A DNA stretch of 15,869 nt, taken from assembly GCA_903891335.1 (NCBI GenBank), contig CAITDX010000072.1:1-15869 (forward strand), in the 5' to 3' direction. Position numbers and translations under genes: made by a program. Below are positions 8,097 through 12,805 of the stretch, piece by piece (the first letter of the stretch is position 1; each line of letters begins with the position of its first letter). The notes under the pieces are model-generated. The model saw only the letters and a list, made by a program, of their open reading frames with translations, was not told the origin of the DNA and ran no database searches. This DNA is from an uncultured bacterium (GTDB lineage: Bacteria; Patescibacteriota; Microgenomatia; UBA1400; PJMF01).

Positions 8097-9317
8097 ATGT
8101 CTGTTGATTTTACTAAGCCCTTGGCTGCCTTGCTGCGTCCCGAATCCTTGAGTGATTTTATTGGTCAGGAGCATCTCTTGGCGCCAGATAAGCCGCTGCG
8201 AGTGGCGATTGAGCTGCAGGCAATTTTCTCGATGATTTTTTGGGGTCCACCTGGAGTTGGGAAGACCAGTTTAGCGCGAATTATTGCCAAGACCAGTGAT
8301 CGTGAATTTATTGAGTTGTCAGCGGTGTCTGCGGGCAAGGCTGACATTCGCAAAATCATTGAAGAAGGGAGGAAACAGAAGGGTTTGTTGCAGGATTATC
8401 GAGCACCAATTCTTTTTATTGATGAAATTCATCGGTTCAATAAGGCTCAACAGGATTATTTACTCCCGTTTGTTGAGGAAGGAGTCATTATTTTAATTGG
8501 TGCGACGACTGAGAATCCTTCTTTTGAAGTTATTGGTGCTTTGCTATCGAGATTGAGGGTGTTTATCTTCAAGTCTCTGAGTGAGGATGAGCTGCGCACC
8601 GTGATTGATTTAGCTCTAAAAAAAATTAATGAAAGTCAAAAATTAAATAATAAAAAATCTAAAAAAATTGATATATCAACTGAAAGTATCGAATTTCTAC
8701 TTAATTATGGTAATGGCGATGCGCGCAAACTGCTAACCCTTCTAGACAATACTTTTACCTTGTATGGTCGATTTGATTTGTCTTCACTGAAGAATTCTCT
8801 ACAAAGTCGACACTTGAGTTACGATAAAAAAGGCGCAGAACATTATGAAACCATTAGTGCCTTTATCAAAAGTATGCGGGCGAGTAAGCCAGATGCAGCC
8901 ATGTATTATTTAGCCAGAATGATTGAGGCCGGCGAAGATCCACTCTTCATTGCACGGCGAATGGTGATTTTTGCTTCTGAAGATATTGGTTTAGCAGCAC
9001 CCACTGCCTTAGTGGTGGCCAATGCGGTGTTTCAGGCTTGTCAGGTGATTGGTTATCCAGAGTGCGCTATCAATTTAGCTCATGGAGTGGCCTATTTAGC
9101 TAATGCTCCAAAAAATCGCAGTAGTTATGATGCTTTACGCAGTGCTCAGGCTGATGTGCGGGCTCATGGTAATTTACCAATTCCGGGGCTACTCAAAAAT
9201 CCTGATACAAAATTGCTCAAAGAAATAGGCTATGGTCGAGGATATCAGATGTATCCAGATGAAGCTGTTGAATTTTTGCCGGATGAGTTGCGAGGGAAGA
9301 AATACTTTTCTAAGTAA
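8097..9317 (+). CDS. rarA: Replication-associated recombination protein A (RarA/MgsA), AAA+ ATPase
   Basis: RarA acts at stalled replication forks and on single-stranded DNA ends. The protein is 406 aa. It shows Walker A GPPGVGKT (50-57), Walker B ILFIDEIHRF with D109 and E110, and sensor-1 IGATTENPSF (N140). SRLRVF carries the arginine region. The C-terminal tetramerisation part has the family hallmarks HYETISAFIKSMR, ARMIEAGEDPLFIARR, ASEDIGLA, and GYQMYPDEAVEFLPDELRGK at the very end. An A-rich stretch (about 8618-8680) encodes a lysine/asparagine-rich linker between the ATPase and lid domains. The gene has its own promoter and is followed 42 bp later by tRNA-Arg. Confidence 0.95.
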   Translation: MSVDFTKPLAALLRPESLSDFIGQEHLLAPDKPLRVAIELQAIFSMIFWGPPGVGKTSLARIIAKTSDREFIELSAVSAGKADIRKIIEEGRKQKGLLQDYRAPILFIDEIHRFNKAQQDYLLPFVEEGVIILIGATTENPSFEVIGALLSRLRVFIFKSLSEDELRTVIDLALKKINESQKLNNKKSKKIDISTESIEFLLNYGNGDARKLLTLLDNTFTLYGRFDLSSLKNSLQSRHLSYDKKGAEHYETISAFIKSMRASKPDAAMYYLARMIEAGEDPLFIARRMVIFASEDIGLAAPTALVVANAVFQACQVIGYPECAINLAHGVAYLANAPKNRSSYDALRSAQADVRAHGNLPIPGLLKNPDTKLLKEIGYGRGYQMYPDEAVEFLPDELRGKKYFSK

Positions 9318-9335
9318 TCGTTTATGAGGTATAAT
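9307..9335 (+). promoter_or_regulatory. Promoter of tRNA-Arg
   Basis: A perfect TATAAT (9330-9335) lies 24 bases before the tRNA, with a weak -35 (TTTCTA, 9307-9312) 17 bases upstream in the end of rarA. This predicts a 5' leader of about 18 nt, removed by RNase P. Confidence 0.6.
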
Positions 9336-9359
9336 AACTCTTCTTAACATCATCAATGC

Positions 9360-9433
9360 GCGCTCATAGCTCAGTTGGATAGAGCGTTGGTTTGCGGAAC
9401 CAAAGGCCGGAGGTTCGAATCCCCCTGGGCGCA
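9360..9433 (+). tRNA. tRNA-Arg, anticodon GCG
   Basis: The cloverleaf can be folded by hand. The acceptor is GCGCTCA (9360-9366) with TGGGCGC (9426-9432), seven pairs including one G-U, and discriminator A9433. The D stem is GCTC/GAGC, with A20 in the loop. The anticodon stem TTGGT/ACCAA encloses loop TTGCGGA, so the anticodon is GCG (9394-9396), reading CGC and CGU. The T arm is GGAGG/CCCCC around TTCGAAT, with an A-C mismatch at its middle pair. A20 and C35 are arginine identity elements. CCA is not encoded. Most bacteria decode these codons with ACG edited to inosine, so GCG is unusual. Confidence 0.93.
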
Positions 9434-9451
9434 CGATAGTTTTCTCAATTC

Positions 9452-10360
9452 ATGCAAGCAAATTCTGCCTTTCGCAATGTTTCCCTTTTTTCTTTTTTTT
9501 GGGCTTTATCAATTTTAGTAAGTAAAATGGCATTTTTGGCTGGAGCTGCGCCGATGAGTTTTACTATTCAGTCGGCGTTTGTAGCGCTACTTGTTCTTAG
9601 CCTGATGGTGCTGCCAAAAATATATACTCAGTTGATTGCTTTGCCTAAGTCAGTAGTGTGGGGCTTGCTTTTGGCCAACGCCATTCATTTTGGCGTGGGT
9701 GGATTTTTTAGTAATGCTGGTGTCGCTTTGACTTCGGCGGTGAATGCAGGCTTTTTGGTGAAATTTGCCTTGGTCACCACAATTATTTTAGCTTGGATTT
9801 TTCTCAAAGAAAAAATGACCTGGGTGAAAGCGTTGGCGGCGTTGGCAATGATTCTGGGTAGCTTTTTGATTTCGACCAAAGGTCAGCCAATTATTCCACA
9901 GGTGGGAGATTTCTTGCTGATTTTAGCCTGTTTTTCTTGGTCAGCTGCTAATATTTTAGTGCGCAGGGCGATCAAAGATACGCCAGTGAGCGGGGACTTG
10001 GTTTCTTTTTTGCGGCCGGTGGCAGGCATTCCAGTATTGTTGTTTTTTGCTTTATTAGCACCCTTCTATCCGACTCAAGTGCAAAACGTGTTTGCGGCCG
10101 ATTATTTTGACCTGCGTTTTTATCCCTATGTGTTTGTTGGTGGTATTTTATCTGCTTTGGTGTGGATTTTTCTCAACCGCACCCTCAAGGTGGCGACTGC
10201 CTCATACATGACCATGATGTCGATGATGACTTCGGTGTTTGTGGCAATTCTGGCGGTATTGGTGCTTGGAGAAACAATTGTGCTGGCGCAGATCCTTGGT
10301 GGCGTTTTAACTATTTTGGCGGGTATAATAACCCATTACGCTGGAGTTGCGAAAAAATGA
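9452..10360 (+). CDS. EamA/DMT-superfamily permease
   Basis: This 302-aa integral membrane protein has about ten hydrophobic helices arranged as two EamA repeats (about 1-140 and 150-300). The repeats show the usual patterns: NAGVALTSAVNAGFLVKF and a FLKEKMTWVKALAALAMILGSFLI segment end the first. VATASYMTMMSMMTSVFVAIL, VLGETIV and GGVLTILAGI end the second. Members export amino acids, nucleotides or other small metabolites; the substrate cannot be read from the sequence. The start ATG is 18 nt after the tRNA-Arg 3' end and has no Shine-Dalgarno sequence and no convincing promoter. The mRNA may therefore come from tRNA read-through and 3' processing. Its 3' end contains the putative -10 box of tRNA-Ser. 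Confidence 0.85.
   Translation: MQANSAFRNVSLFSFFWALSILVSKMAFLAGAAPMSFTIQSAFVALLVLSLMVLPKIYTQLIALPKSVVWGLLLANAIHFGVGGFFSNAGVALTSAVNAGFLVKFALVTTIILAWIFLKEKMTWVKALAALAMILGSFLISTKGQPIIPQVGDFLLILACFSWSAANILVRRAIKDTPVSGDLVSFLRPVAGIPVLLFFALLAPFYPTQVQNVFAADYFDLRFYPYVFVGGILSALVWIFLNRTLKVATASYMTMMSMMTSVFVAILAVLVLGETIVLAQILGGVLTILAGIITHYAGVAKK
10324..10329 (+). promoter_or_regulatory. Possible -10 box for tRNA-Ser
   Basis: TATAAT lies within the last codons of the permease gene, 41 bases before the tRNA. No convincing -35 box was found, so this is tentative. Confidence 0.35.
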
Positions 10361-10370
10361 TTTTTTAAAA

Positions 10371-10452
10371 GGAAGGGTCGCATAGTGGCTATTGCATCAG
10401 CCTCGAAAACTGACGCCTTCGGGCACCGCGGGTTCGAGTCCCGCCCCTTCCG
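10371..10452 (+). tRNA. tRNA-Ser, anticodon CGA
   Basis: This is a type II tRNA. The acceptor GGAAGGG (10371-10377) pairs perfectly with CCCTTCC (10445-10451), and the discriminator is G10452, as expected for serine. The D stem is GCA/TGC. The anticodon arm is TCAGC/ACTGA with loop CTCGAAA, giving CGA (10404-10406), which reads UCG; pair 31-39 is a C-A mismatch. The variable arm has a GCC-TTCG-GGC stem-loop, and the T arm is GCGGG/CCCGC around TTCGAGT. CCA is not encoded. The discriminator is also the first base of a 42-bp palindrome, and the tRNA 3' end is repeated at 10611-10629. Confidence 0.95.
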
Positions 10453-10459
10453 CATTCAA
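10441..10459 (+). repeat. Direct repeat, left copy (3' end of tRNA-Ser)
   Basis: This copy covers the 3' T-stem and acceptor strand of tRNA-Ser plus seven bases beyond it. It matches 10611-10629 at 18 of 19 positions (T10455 against G10625); the first 14 bases are identical. It has the form of an attL-like site. Confidence 0.85.
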
Positions 10460-10493
10460 CAAAATATTGATGAATCAATATTTTGTTGAATGC
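10452..10493. repeat. Perfect 42-bp palindrome adjoining tRNA-Ser
   Basis: Two perfectly complementary 20-base arms (10452-10471 and 10474-10493) are separated by GA. In RNA it would form a 19-bp stem with a UGAA loop. It begins at the tRNA discriminator base. No T-run follows (TGATGTGGGC), so it is not a standard rho-independent terminator. Its middle is A/T-rich. Confidence 0.9.
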
Positions 10494-10528
10494 TGATGTG
10501 GGCTTTGGATGAAAATCTTTAGTTCGTG

Positions 10529-10580
10529 CATTTGAGCGAATAGTGAAAACGAGCGTAGCGAGGATCACTATGCTCAAATG
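10529..10580. repeat. Imperfect inverted repeat 2
   Basis: CATTTGAGC (10529-10537) and ATAGTGA (10540-10546) pair with TCACTAT (10565-10571) and GCTCAAATG (10572-10580). This makes a 16-bp helix with a two-base GA bulge and an 18-base loop containing GAGCGTAGCGAG. A bulged hairpin of this kind resembles REP or IS200-type end structures, but no transposase is present. Confidence 0.8.
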
Positions 10581-10581
10581 T

Positions 10582-10605
10582 CTGAGGCGGCGTTAGCACG
10601 CTCAG
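10582..10605. repeat. Small hairpin 3
   Basis: CTGAG (10582-10586) pairs with CTCAG (10601-10605), extended by CG/CG with one bulged G, around loop GCGTTAGCA. It lies six bases before the right-hand tRNA-end repeat. Confidence 0.55.
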
Positions 10606-10610
10606 TGTCT

Positions 10611-10629
10611 CCGCCCCTTCCGCAGTCAA
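10611..10629 (+). repeat. Direct repeat, right copy of the tRNA-Ser 3' end
   Basis: It repeats the tRNA acceptor 3' strand and flank (18 of 19 bases) without any T loop or other tRNA part, so it is not a second tRNA gene. It has the form of an attR-like site. Confidence 0.85.
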
Positions 10630-10746
10630 GCGAGTCTGAATTAGGCAAAATCTGTGAGAGTCGAAGCGCGTGACTAGTCCTCGAAGAGGGCGCCAACAGA
10701 TAAGTGTGAGAAAGCTTCCGAGCCACCGCTTTCATGATTAAGCATG
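10630..10746. other. Gene-free stretch before the Nudix gene
   Basis: No credible open frame, tRNA or terminator is seen. Some pairing is possible: ATCTGT (10650-10655) with ACAGAT (10696-10701), an inner GCGC/GCGC pair, and a CCTC-GAA-GAGG hairpin at 10679-10689. It could be a structured RNA or decayed DNA next to the tRNA-associated insert. It does not match any RNA family I recognise; it lacks the tmRNA, RNase P and SRP core motifs. Confidence 0.3.
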
Positions 10747-10755
10747 TGCTAGTAT
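10747..10755 (+). promoter_or_regulatory. Extended -10 promoter of the Nudix gene
   Basis: TGCTAGTAT is an extended -10 element, nine bases before ATG 10765. The leader would be 0-3 nt. Confidence 0.5.
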
Positions 10756-10764
10756 CATGGCATC

Positions 10765-11214
10765 ATGTCTTCACAACTTTCTTCTCGTTTCACCATGCTG
10801 GTCGCCACTCATCTCTTGCTTGTCAAAGACAAGCAAATTTTGCTTGCTCGTCGCTTCCAAACCGGGTACGAAGATGGTAATTATTCTTTGCCGGCTGGTC
10901 ATGTTGAGAAAGACGAGTCAGTCCAAGCAGCAATGGTTCGAGAAACAAACGAGGAAATTGGCATAACGGTGAAAGCAAAACATCTAACTTTAGCACATGT
11001 GGTGCATCGCCAAAGCGATCGCAGTTCAATTGATTTTTTCTTCTGGTGCAAGCAGTGGCAAGGTGAAGTGCATATTGCTGAACCAGACAAATGTGACCAT
11101 CTCCTCTGGAGTGATGTTGACGACTTACCTGAAAATACGATTCCGTATGTGCGCCAGGCGATTACTGCTGCTGTGGCCAAACAAAAATATTCAGAATTTG
11201 GTTTTTCCACCTAA
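10765..11214 (+). CDS. Nudix hydrolase
   Basis: Nudix enzymes cleave nucleoside diphosphates linked to another group, using Mg2+ bound by the Nudix box. The 149-aa protein carries a complete box GX5EX7REXXEEXG at residues 45-66 (G45, E51, R59, E60, E63, E64, G66), inside LPAGHVEKDES...RETNEEIGI. It is preceded by a QILLARRFQTGYEDGNY strand region. The preserved GYEDGNYSLPAGHVE context resembles MutT-like NTP pyrophosphohydrolases, but the substrate is unknown. The preferred start is ATG 10765; an ATG at 10757 is in another frame. It is transcribed from its own extended -10 element and follows the tRNA-Ser region. Confidence 0.9.
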   Translation: MSSQLSSRFTMLVATHLLLVKDKQILLARRFQTGYEDGNYSLPAGHVEKDESVQAAMVRETNEEIGITVKAKHLTLAHVVHRQSDRSSIDFFFWCKQWQGEVHIAEPDKCDHLLWSDVDDLPENTIPYVRQAITAAVAKQKYSEFGFST

Positions 11215-11240
11215 TGGTATTTTTCATTGAAAGAAAATGA

Positions 11241-11269
11241 TTGCGGTGTTTGTACTAATCATAGATACA
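11241..11269 (+). promoter_or_regulatory. Possible promoter of the sigma-factor module
   Basis: TTGCGG (11241-11246) and GATACA (11264-11269) are 17 bases apart. A start near 11276 would give a leader of about 25 nt that includes the AAAGGAGG at 11286. A TTGTA/TACAA inverted pair (11250-11254 and 11266-11270) overlaps the -10 and could be an operator or chance. The match is modest, and another sigma factor might be used. Confidence 0.35.
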
Positions 11270-11285
11270 AGTATTGTTCCTTTTG

Positions 11286-11293
11286 AAAGGAGG
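11286..11293 (+). promoter_or_regulatory. Strong Shine-Dalgarno sequence (AAAGGAGG)
   Basis: AAAGGAGG lies seven bases before ATG 11301 and fixes the start of the secreted protein there. An in-frame TTG at 11274 precedes this site and is rejected. Confidence 0.85.
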
Positions 11294-11300
11294 AAATCAT

Positions 11301-11669
11301 ATGAATACAAAAACTATGCTTTTGGGAGTGGGTGCGCTCATTTTCGGCGCAGCGGTTGTATTGCCACACGCGGTTGGGGCATATCAGGGAGATCCAAATG
11401 TTCAGGGTCCAAATTATTCTCCTGAGCGTCATCAGGCCATGACCGAGGCTTTTGCTAATAAGGACTATGCTGCTTGGCAGAAATTGATGTCTGGTAAAGG
11501 CGTGACTAGAAGAATTAATCAGGATAATTTTGCTCAATTTGCTCAAGCTCATGAACTGGCTTTGCAAGGAGAGATGGAAAAAGCCAACGCCATTCGAGCT
11601 GAGCTTGGACTTGGTCAGCGAAGTGGCACTGGCAGAGGTCAAGGTGGCTATATGAGTCAAACCCGCTAG
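11301..11669 (+). CDS. Small secreted protein of unknown function
   Basis: This 122-aa protein has an N-terminal signal peptide: a positively charged start, a hydrophobic core (about 6-22) and a likely cleavage after HAVGA, near residue 27. The mature part is mostly helical and polar (PERHQAMTEAFANKDYAAWQKLM, then FAQAHELALQGEMEKANAIR). It ends in a Gly/Arg-rich tail (about 105-122) without a cell-wall anchor. I do not recognise the domain. The repeated pattern of aromatic, Ala and Glu residues suggests a small helical bundle. It is the first gene before an ECF sigma factor, separated from it by a 19-bp hairpin. It may therefore be a sensor, a target or an accessory protein of that system; this is inference. 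Confidence 0.8.
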   Translation: MNTKTMLLGVGALIFGAAVVLPHAVGAYQGDPNVQGPNYSPERHQAMTEAFANKDYAAWQKLMSGKGVTRRINQDNFAQFAQAHELALQGEMEKANAIRAELGLGQRSGTGRGQGGYMSQTR

Positions 11670-11678
11670 TTATCAACA

Positions 11679-11723
11679 AAAGCATCCTCTTTTACTTGTT
11701 ACCAGAGTGAGAGAGGATGCTTT
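11679..11723 (+). terminator. Long hairpin between the secreted-protein gene and the sigma gene
   Basis: AAAGCATCCTCT (11679-11690) pairs perfectly with AGAGGATGCTTT (11712-11723). Seven further pairs, three of them G-U, extend the stem inwards to a GTTACCA loop, giving 19 pairs in total. Only TTT follows, so it is probably a partial terminator, an mRNA-stabilising 3' end or an attenuator. It ends six bases before the sigma gene's Shine-Dalgarno sequence, so it could lower sigma expression relative to the secreted protein. Confidence 0.7.
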
Positions 11724-11728
11724 AGAAT

Positions 11729-11732
11729 GAGG
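11729..11732 (+). promoter_or_regulatory. Shine-Dalgarno sequence (GAGG) of the sigma gene
   Basis: GAGG lies seven bases before ATG 11740 and supports that start over the in-frame TTG at 11734. Confidence 0.6.
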
Positions 11733-11739
11733 TTTGGAT

Positions 11740-12282
11740 ATGCAGATGCAACAAGATGTCAGCGATGAGCAATTGGTTGGGCTTGTTTGTAGTGGTGAAT
11801 TGGATCGATATGAACTAATAATACGTCGCTATCAACAAAAACTATTGCGCTATGCACTCTATTTAGCCAACGATGAGCAGCTAGCCGCAGATATAGTTCA
11901 AGAAGCATTTATTAAAGCCTACGCTAATTTAAATAGTTTTAATCAACGCCTGACTTTTTCGAGCTGGATGTATCGAATTGTGCACAATCAAGCTATGAAT
12001 GTAGTGCGCAAGAATAAGCAGCATGTTTCCATGGATGCAGTGATGCACTTAGAAAGCAACGAAAATCTCGAAGATGAGTATGTTCGTCAAGAATTAAGCG
12101 CTCACTTGCATCATTGCATTGAACAAATGCCAATCTTATACAAGGCTCCACTTACACTCTATTTTTTAGAAGAGAAAACATATGTAGAAATTAGCGATAT
12201 TTTGCGTATCCCAATAGGTACTGTCGGCACCAGAATTAATCGTGCTAAATCTATGATGAGGAAAGTATGTCAAAAAAAATGA
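11740..12282 (+). CDS. ECF-type RNA polymerase sigma factor
   Basis: This 180-aa sigma factor has only regions 2 and 4, as in extracytoplasmic-function sigma factors. Region 2 spans about 25-95. It includes the DIVQEAFIKAYANLNSF core-binding segment, then SSWMYRIVHNQAMNVVRKNK, which reads the -10 element. Region 4 spans about 122-178: IEQMPILYKAPLTLYFLEE, then a helix-turn-helix YVEISDILRIPIGTVGTRINRAKSMMRK that reads the -35 element. The gene lies 70 bp after the secreted protein gene and overlaps the next gene by 16 bp. The overlap suggests that sigma and the downstream membrane protein are made together, as sigma/anti-sigma pairs usually are. The stop is TGA. Confidence 0.92.
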   Translation: MQMQQDVSDEQLVGLVCSGELDRYELIIRRYQQKLLRYALYLANDEQLAADIVQEAFIKAYANLNSFNQRLTFSSWMYRIVHNQAMNVVRKNKQHVSMDAVMHLESNENLEDEYVRQELSAHLHHCIEQMPILYKAPLTLYFLEEKTYVEISDILRIPIGTVGTRINRAKSMMRKVCQKK

Positions 12283-12788
12283 AACCAAAAGTCACCATTG
12301 CAGAAACAGTGATGGATAAAGTAAAAACCGGTCAAATCACCATGAAGCCGAAATGGTATTTTGTGCTGGGATCAACATTCATGGGACTGGGAGTATTGGG
12401 CATGAGCATCGGGGCCATTTTTCTTTTTAATGTAAGCTTTTTCTTACTTCGTCAACATGGACCAATGGGTGAATGGCGATTACAAGCAATGCTTGAAAGC
12501 TTTCCATGGTGGATTCCAATTTTAGCAATTGTTGGAAGTGTCATTGGAGTACGTTTGCTTAAAAAATATGATTTTTCATACAAACAAAATTTCTCCTTAA
12601 TTGTAGTTGGTTTCATTGGAATACTCATACTGGCTGCATTTATTATTAACGCAACTGGCATCAATGATGCTTGGTCAAGAAAAGGACCAATGCGTGGTTT
12701 GTATCAGCGTTATCAGATAGACAGGCGAGATGGGTATATTTTCACTCAGCCCAGTCGCAAGCATATGAATTTGAAAAATACTTTCTAA
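12267..12788 (+). CDS. Three-TM membrane protein, putative anti-sigma factor
   Basis: This 173-aa protein has a short cytoplasmic N-terminus (about 1-29: MSKKMKPKVTIAETVMDKV) and three membrane helices (about 30-57, 73-93 and 103-127). An external basic tail with GPMRGLYQRYQIDRRDG follows. The start ATG 12267 has GAGG (12258-12261) five bases upstream; ATG 12279, overlapping the sigma stop as ATGA, is an alternative. There is no zinc-binding HXXXCXXC motif of classical anti-sigma domains. The anti-sigma role is inferred from its overlap with the sigma gene and its membrane topology. The N-terminal stretch before MKPKWYF would be the candidate sigma-binding part. It may be some other membrane partner. 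Confidence 0.65.
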   Translation: MSKKMKPKVTIAETVMDKVKTGQITMKPKWYFVLGSTFMGLGVLGMSIGAIFLFNVSFFLLRQHGPMGEWRLQAMLESFPWWIPILAIVGSVIGVRLLKKYDFSYKQNFSLIVVGFIGILILAAFIINATGINDAWSRKGPMRGLYQRYQIDRRDGYIFTQPSRKHMNLKNTF

Positions 12789-12799
12789 GTTGAGATACT
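12771..12799 (+). promoter_or_regulatory. Promoter of the HAD hydrolase gene
   Basis: TTGAAA (12771-12776) and GATACT (12794-12799) are 17 bases apart, and six bases separate the -10 box from ATG 12806. The -35 lies in the last codons of the upstream membrane-protein gene, so the sigma module and this gene are separate transcription units. Confidence 0.65.
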
Positions 12800-12805
12800 G
12801 TAGCT

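Larger units (their letters stand above)
10441..10629. mobile_element. Putative miniature insert in the tRNA-Ser 3' end (about 170 bp)
   Basis: The two copies of the tRNA-Ser 3' end enclose a 170-bp unit measured from repeat to repeat. It holds no credible gene but contains three inverted repeats (10452-10493, 10529-10580, 10582-10605). Integration into a tRNA gene with restoration of its 3' end by the element is the classic origin of such a layout. The size means that it would be non-autonomous, or the eroded remnant of something larger. A simple tandem duplication of the tRNA end, or a structured RNA co-transcribed with the tRNA, are alternatives. The repeats and hairpins are seen directly; mobility is inference. 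Confidence 0.35.

Noticed and set aside
9189..9434. 81-codon minus-strand frame across the end of rarA and tRNA-Arg
   Set aside because: Its start encodes GGFEPPAFGSANQ-like residues, the usual false peptide from the antisense of a tRNA gene.
10389..10577. 62-codon minus-strand frame across tRNA-Ser and the palindrome
   Set aside because: It is read through the antisense strand of the tRNA (GGTRTRGARR segment) and the inverted repeat; no start signal.
10582..10605. Integron attC-like site (CGTTAGCAC)
   Set aside because: It lacks the GTTRRRY core and the matching RYYYAAC partner at the proper distance.
10611..10629. A second tRNA-Ser gene
   Set aside because: Only the acceptor 3' strand and flank are repeated; there is no T arm, anticodon arm or D arm before it.
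11274..11300. TTG start nine codons upstream of the secreted protein ATG
   Set aside because: It precedes the AAAGGAGG site, which fits ATG 11301, and it would spoil the signal peptide start.
11259..11660. 133-codon minus-strand frame opposite the secreted protein gene
   Set aside because: The plus-strand gene has a strong Shine-Dalgarno sequence and a signal peptide; the antisense frame has neither and shows no recognisable fold.
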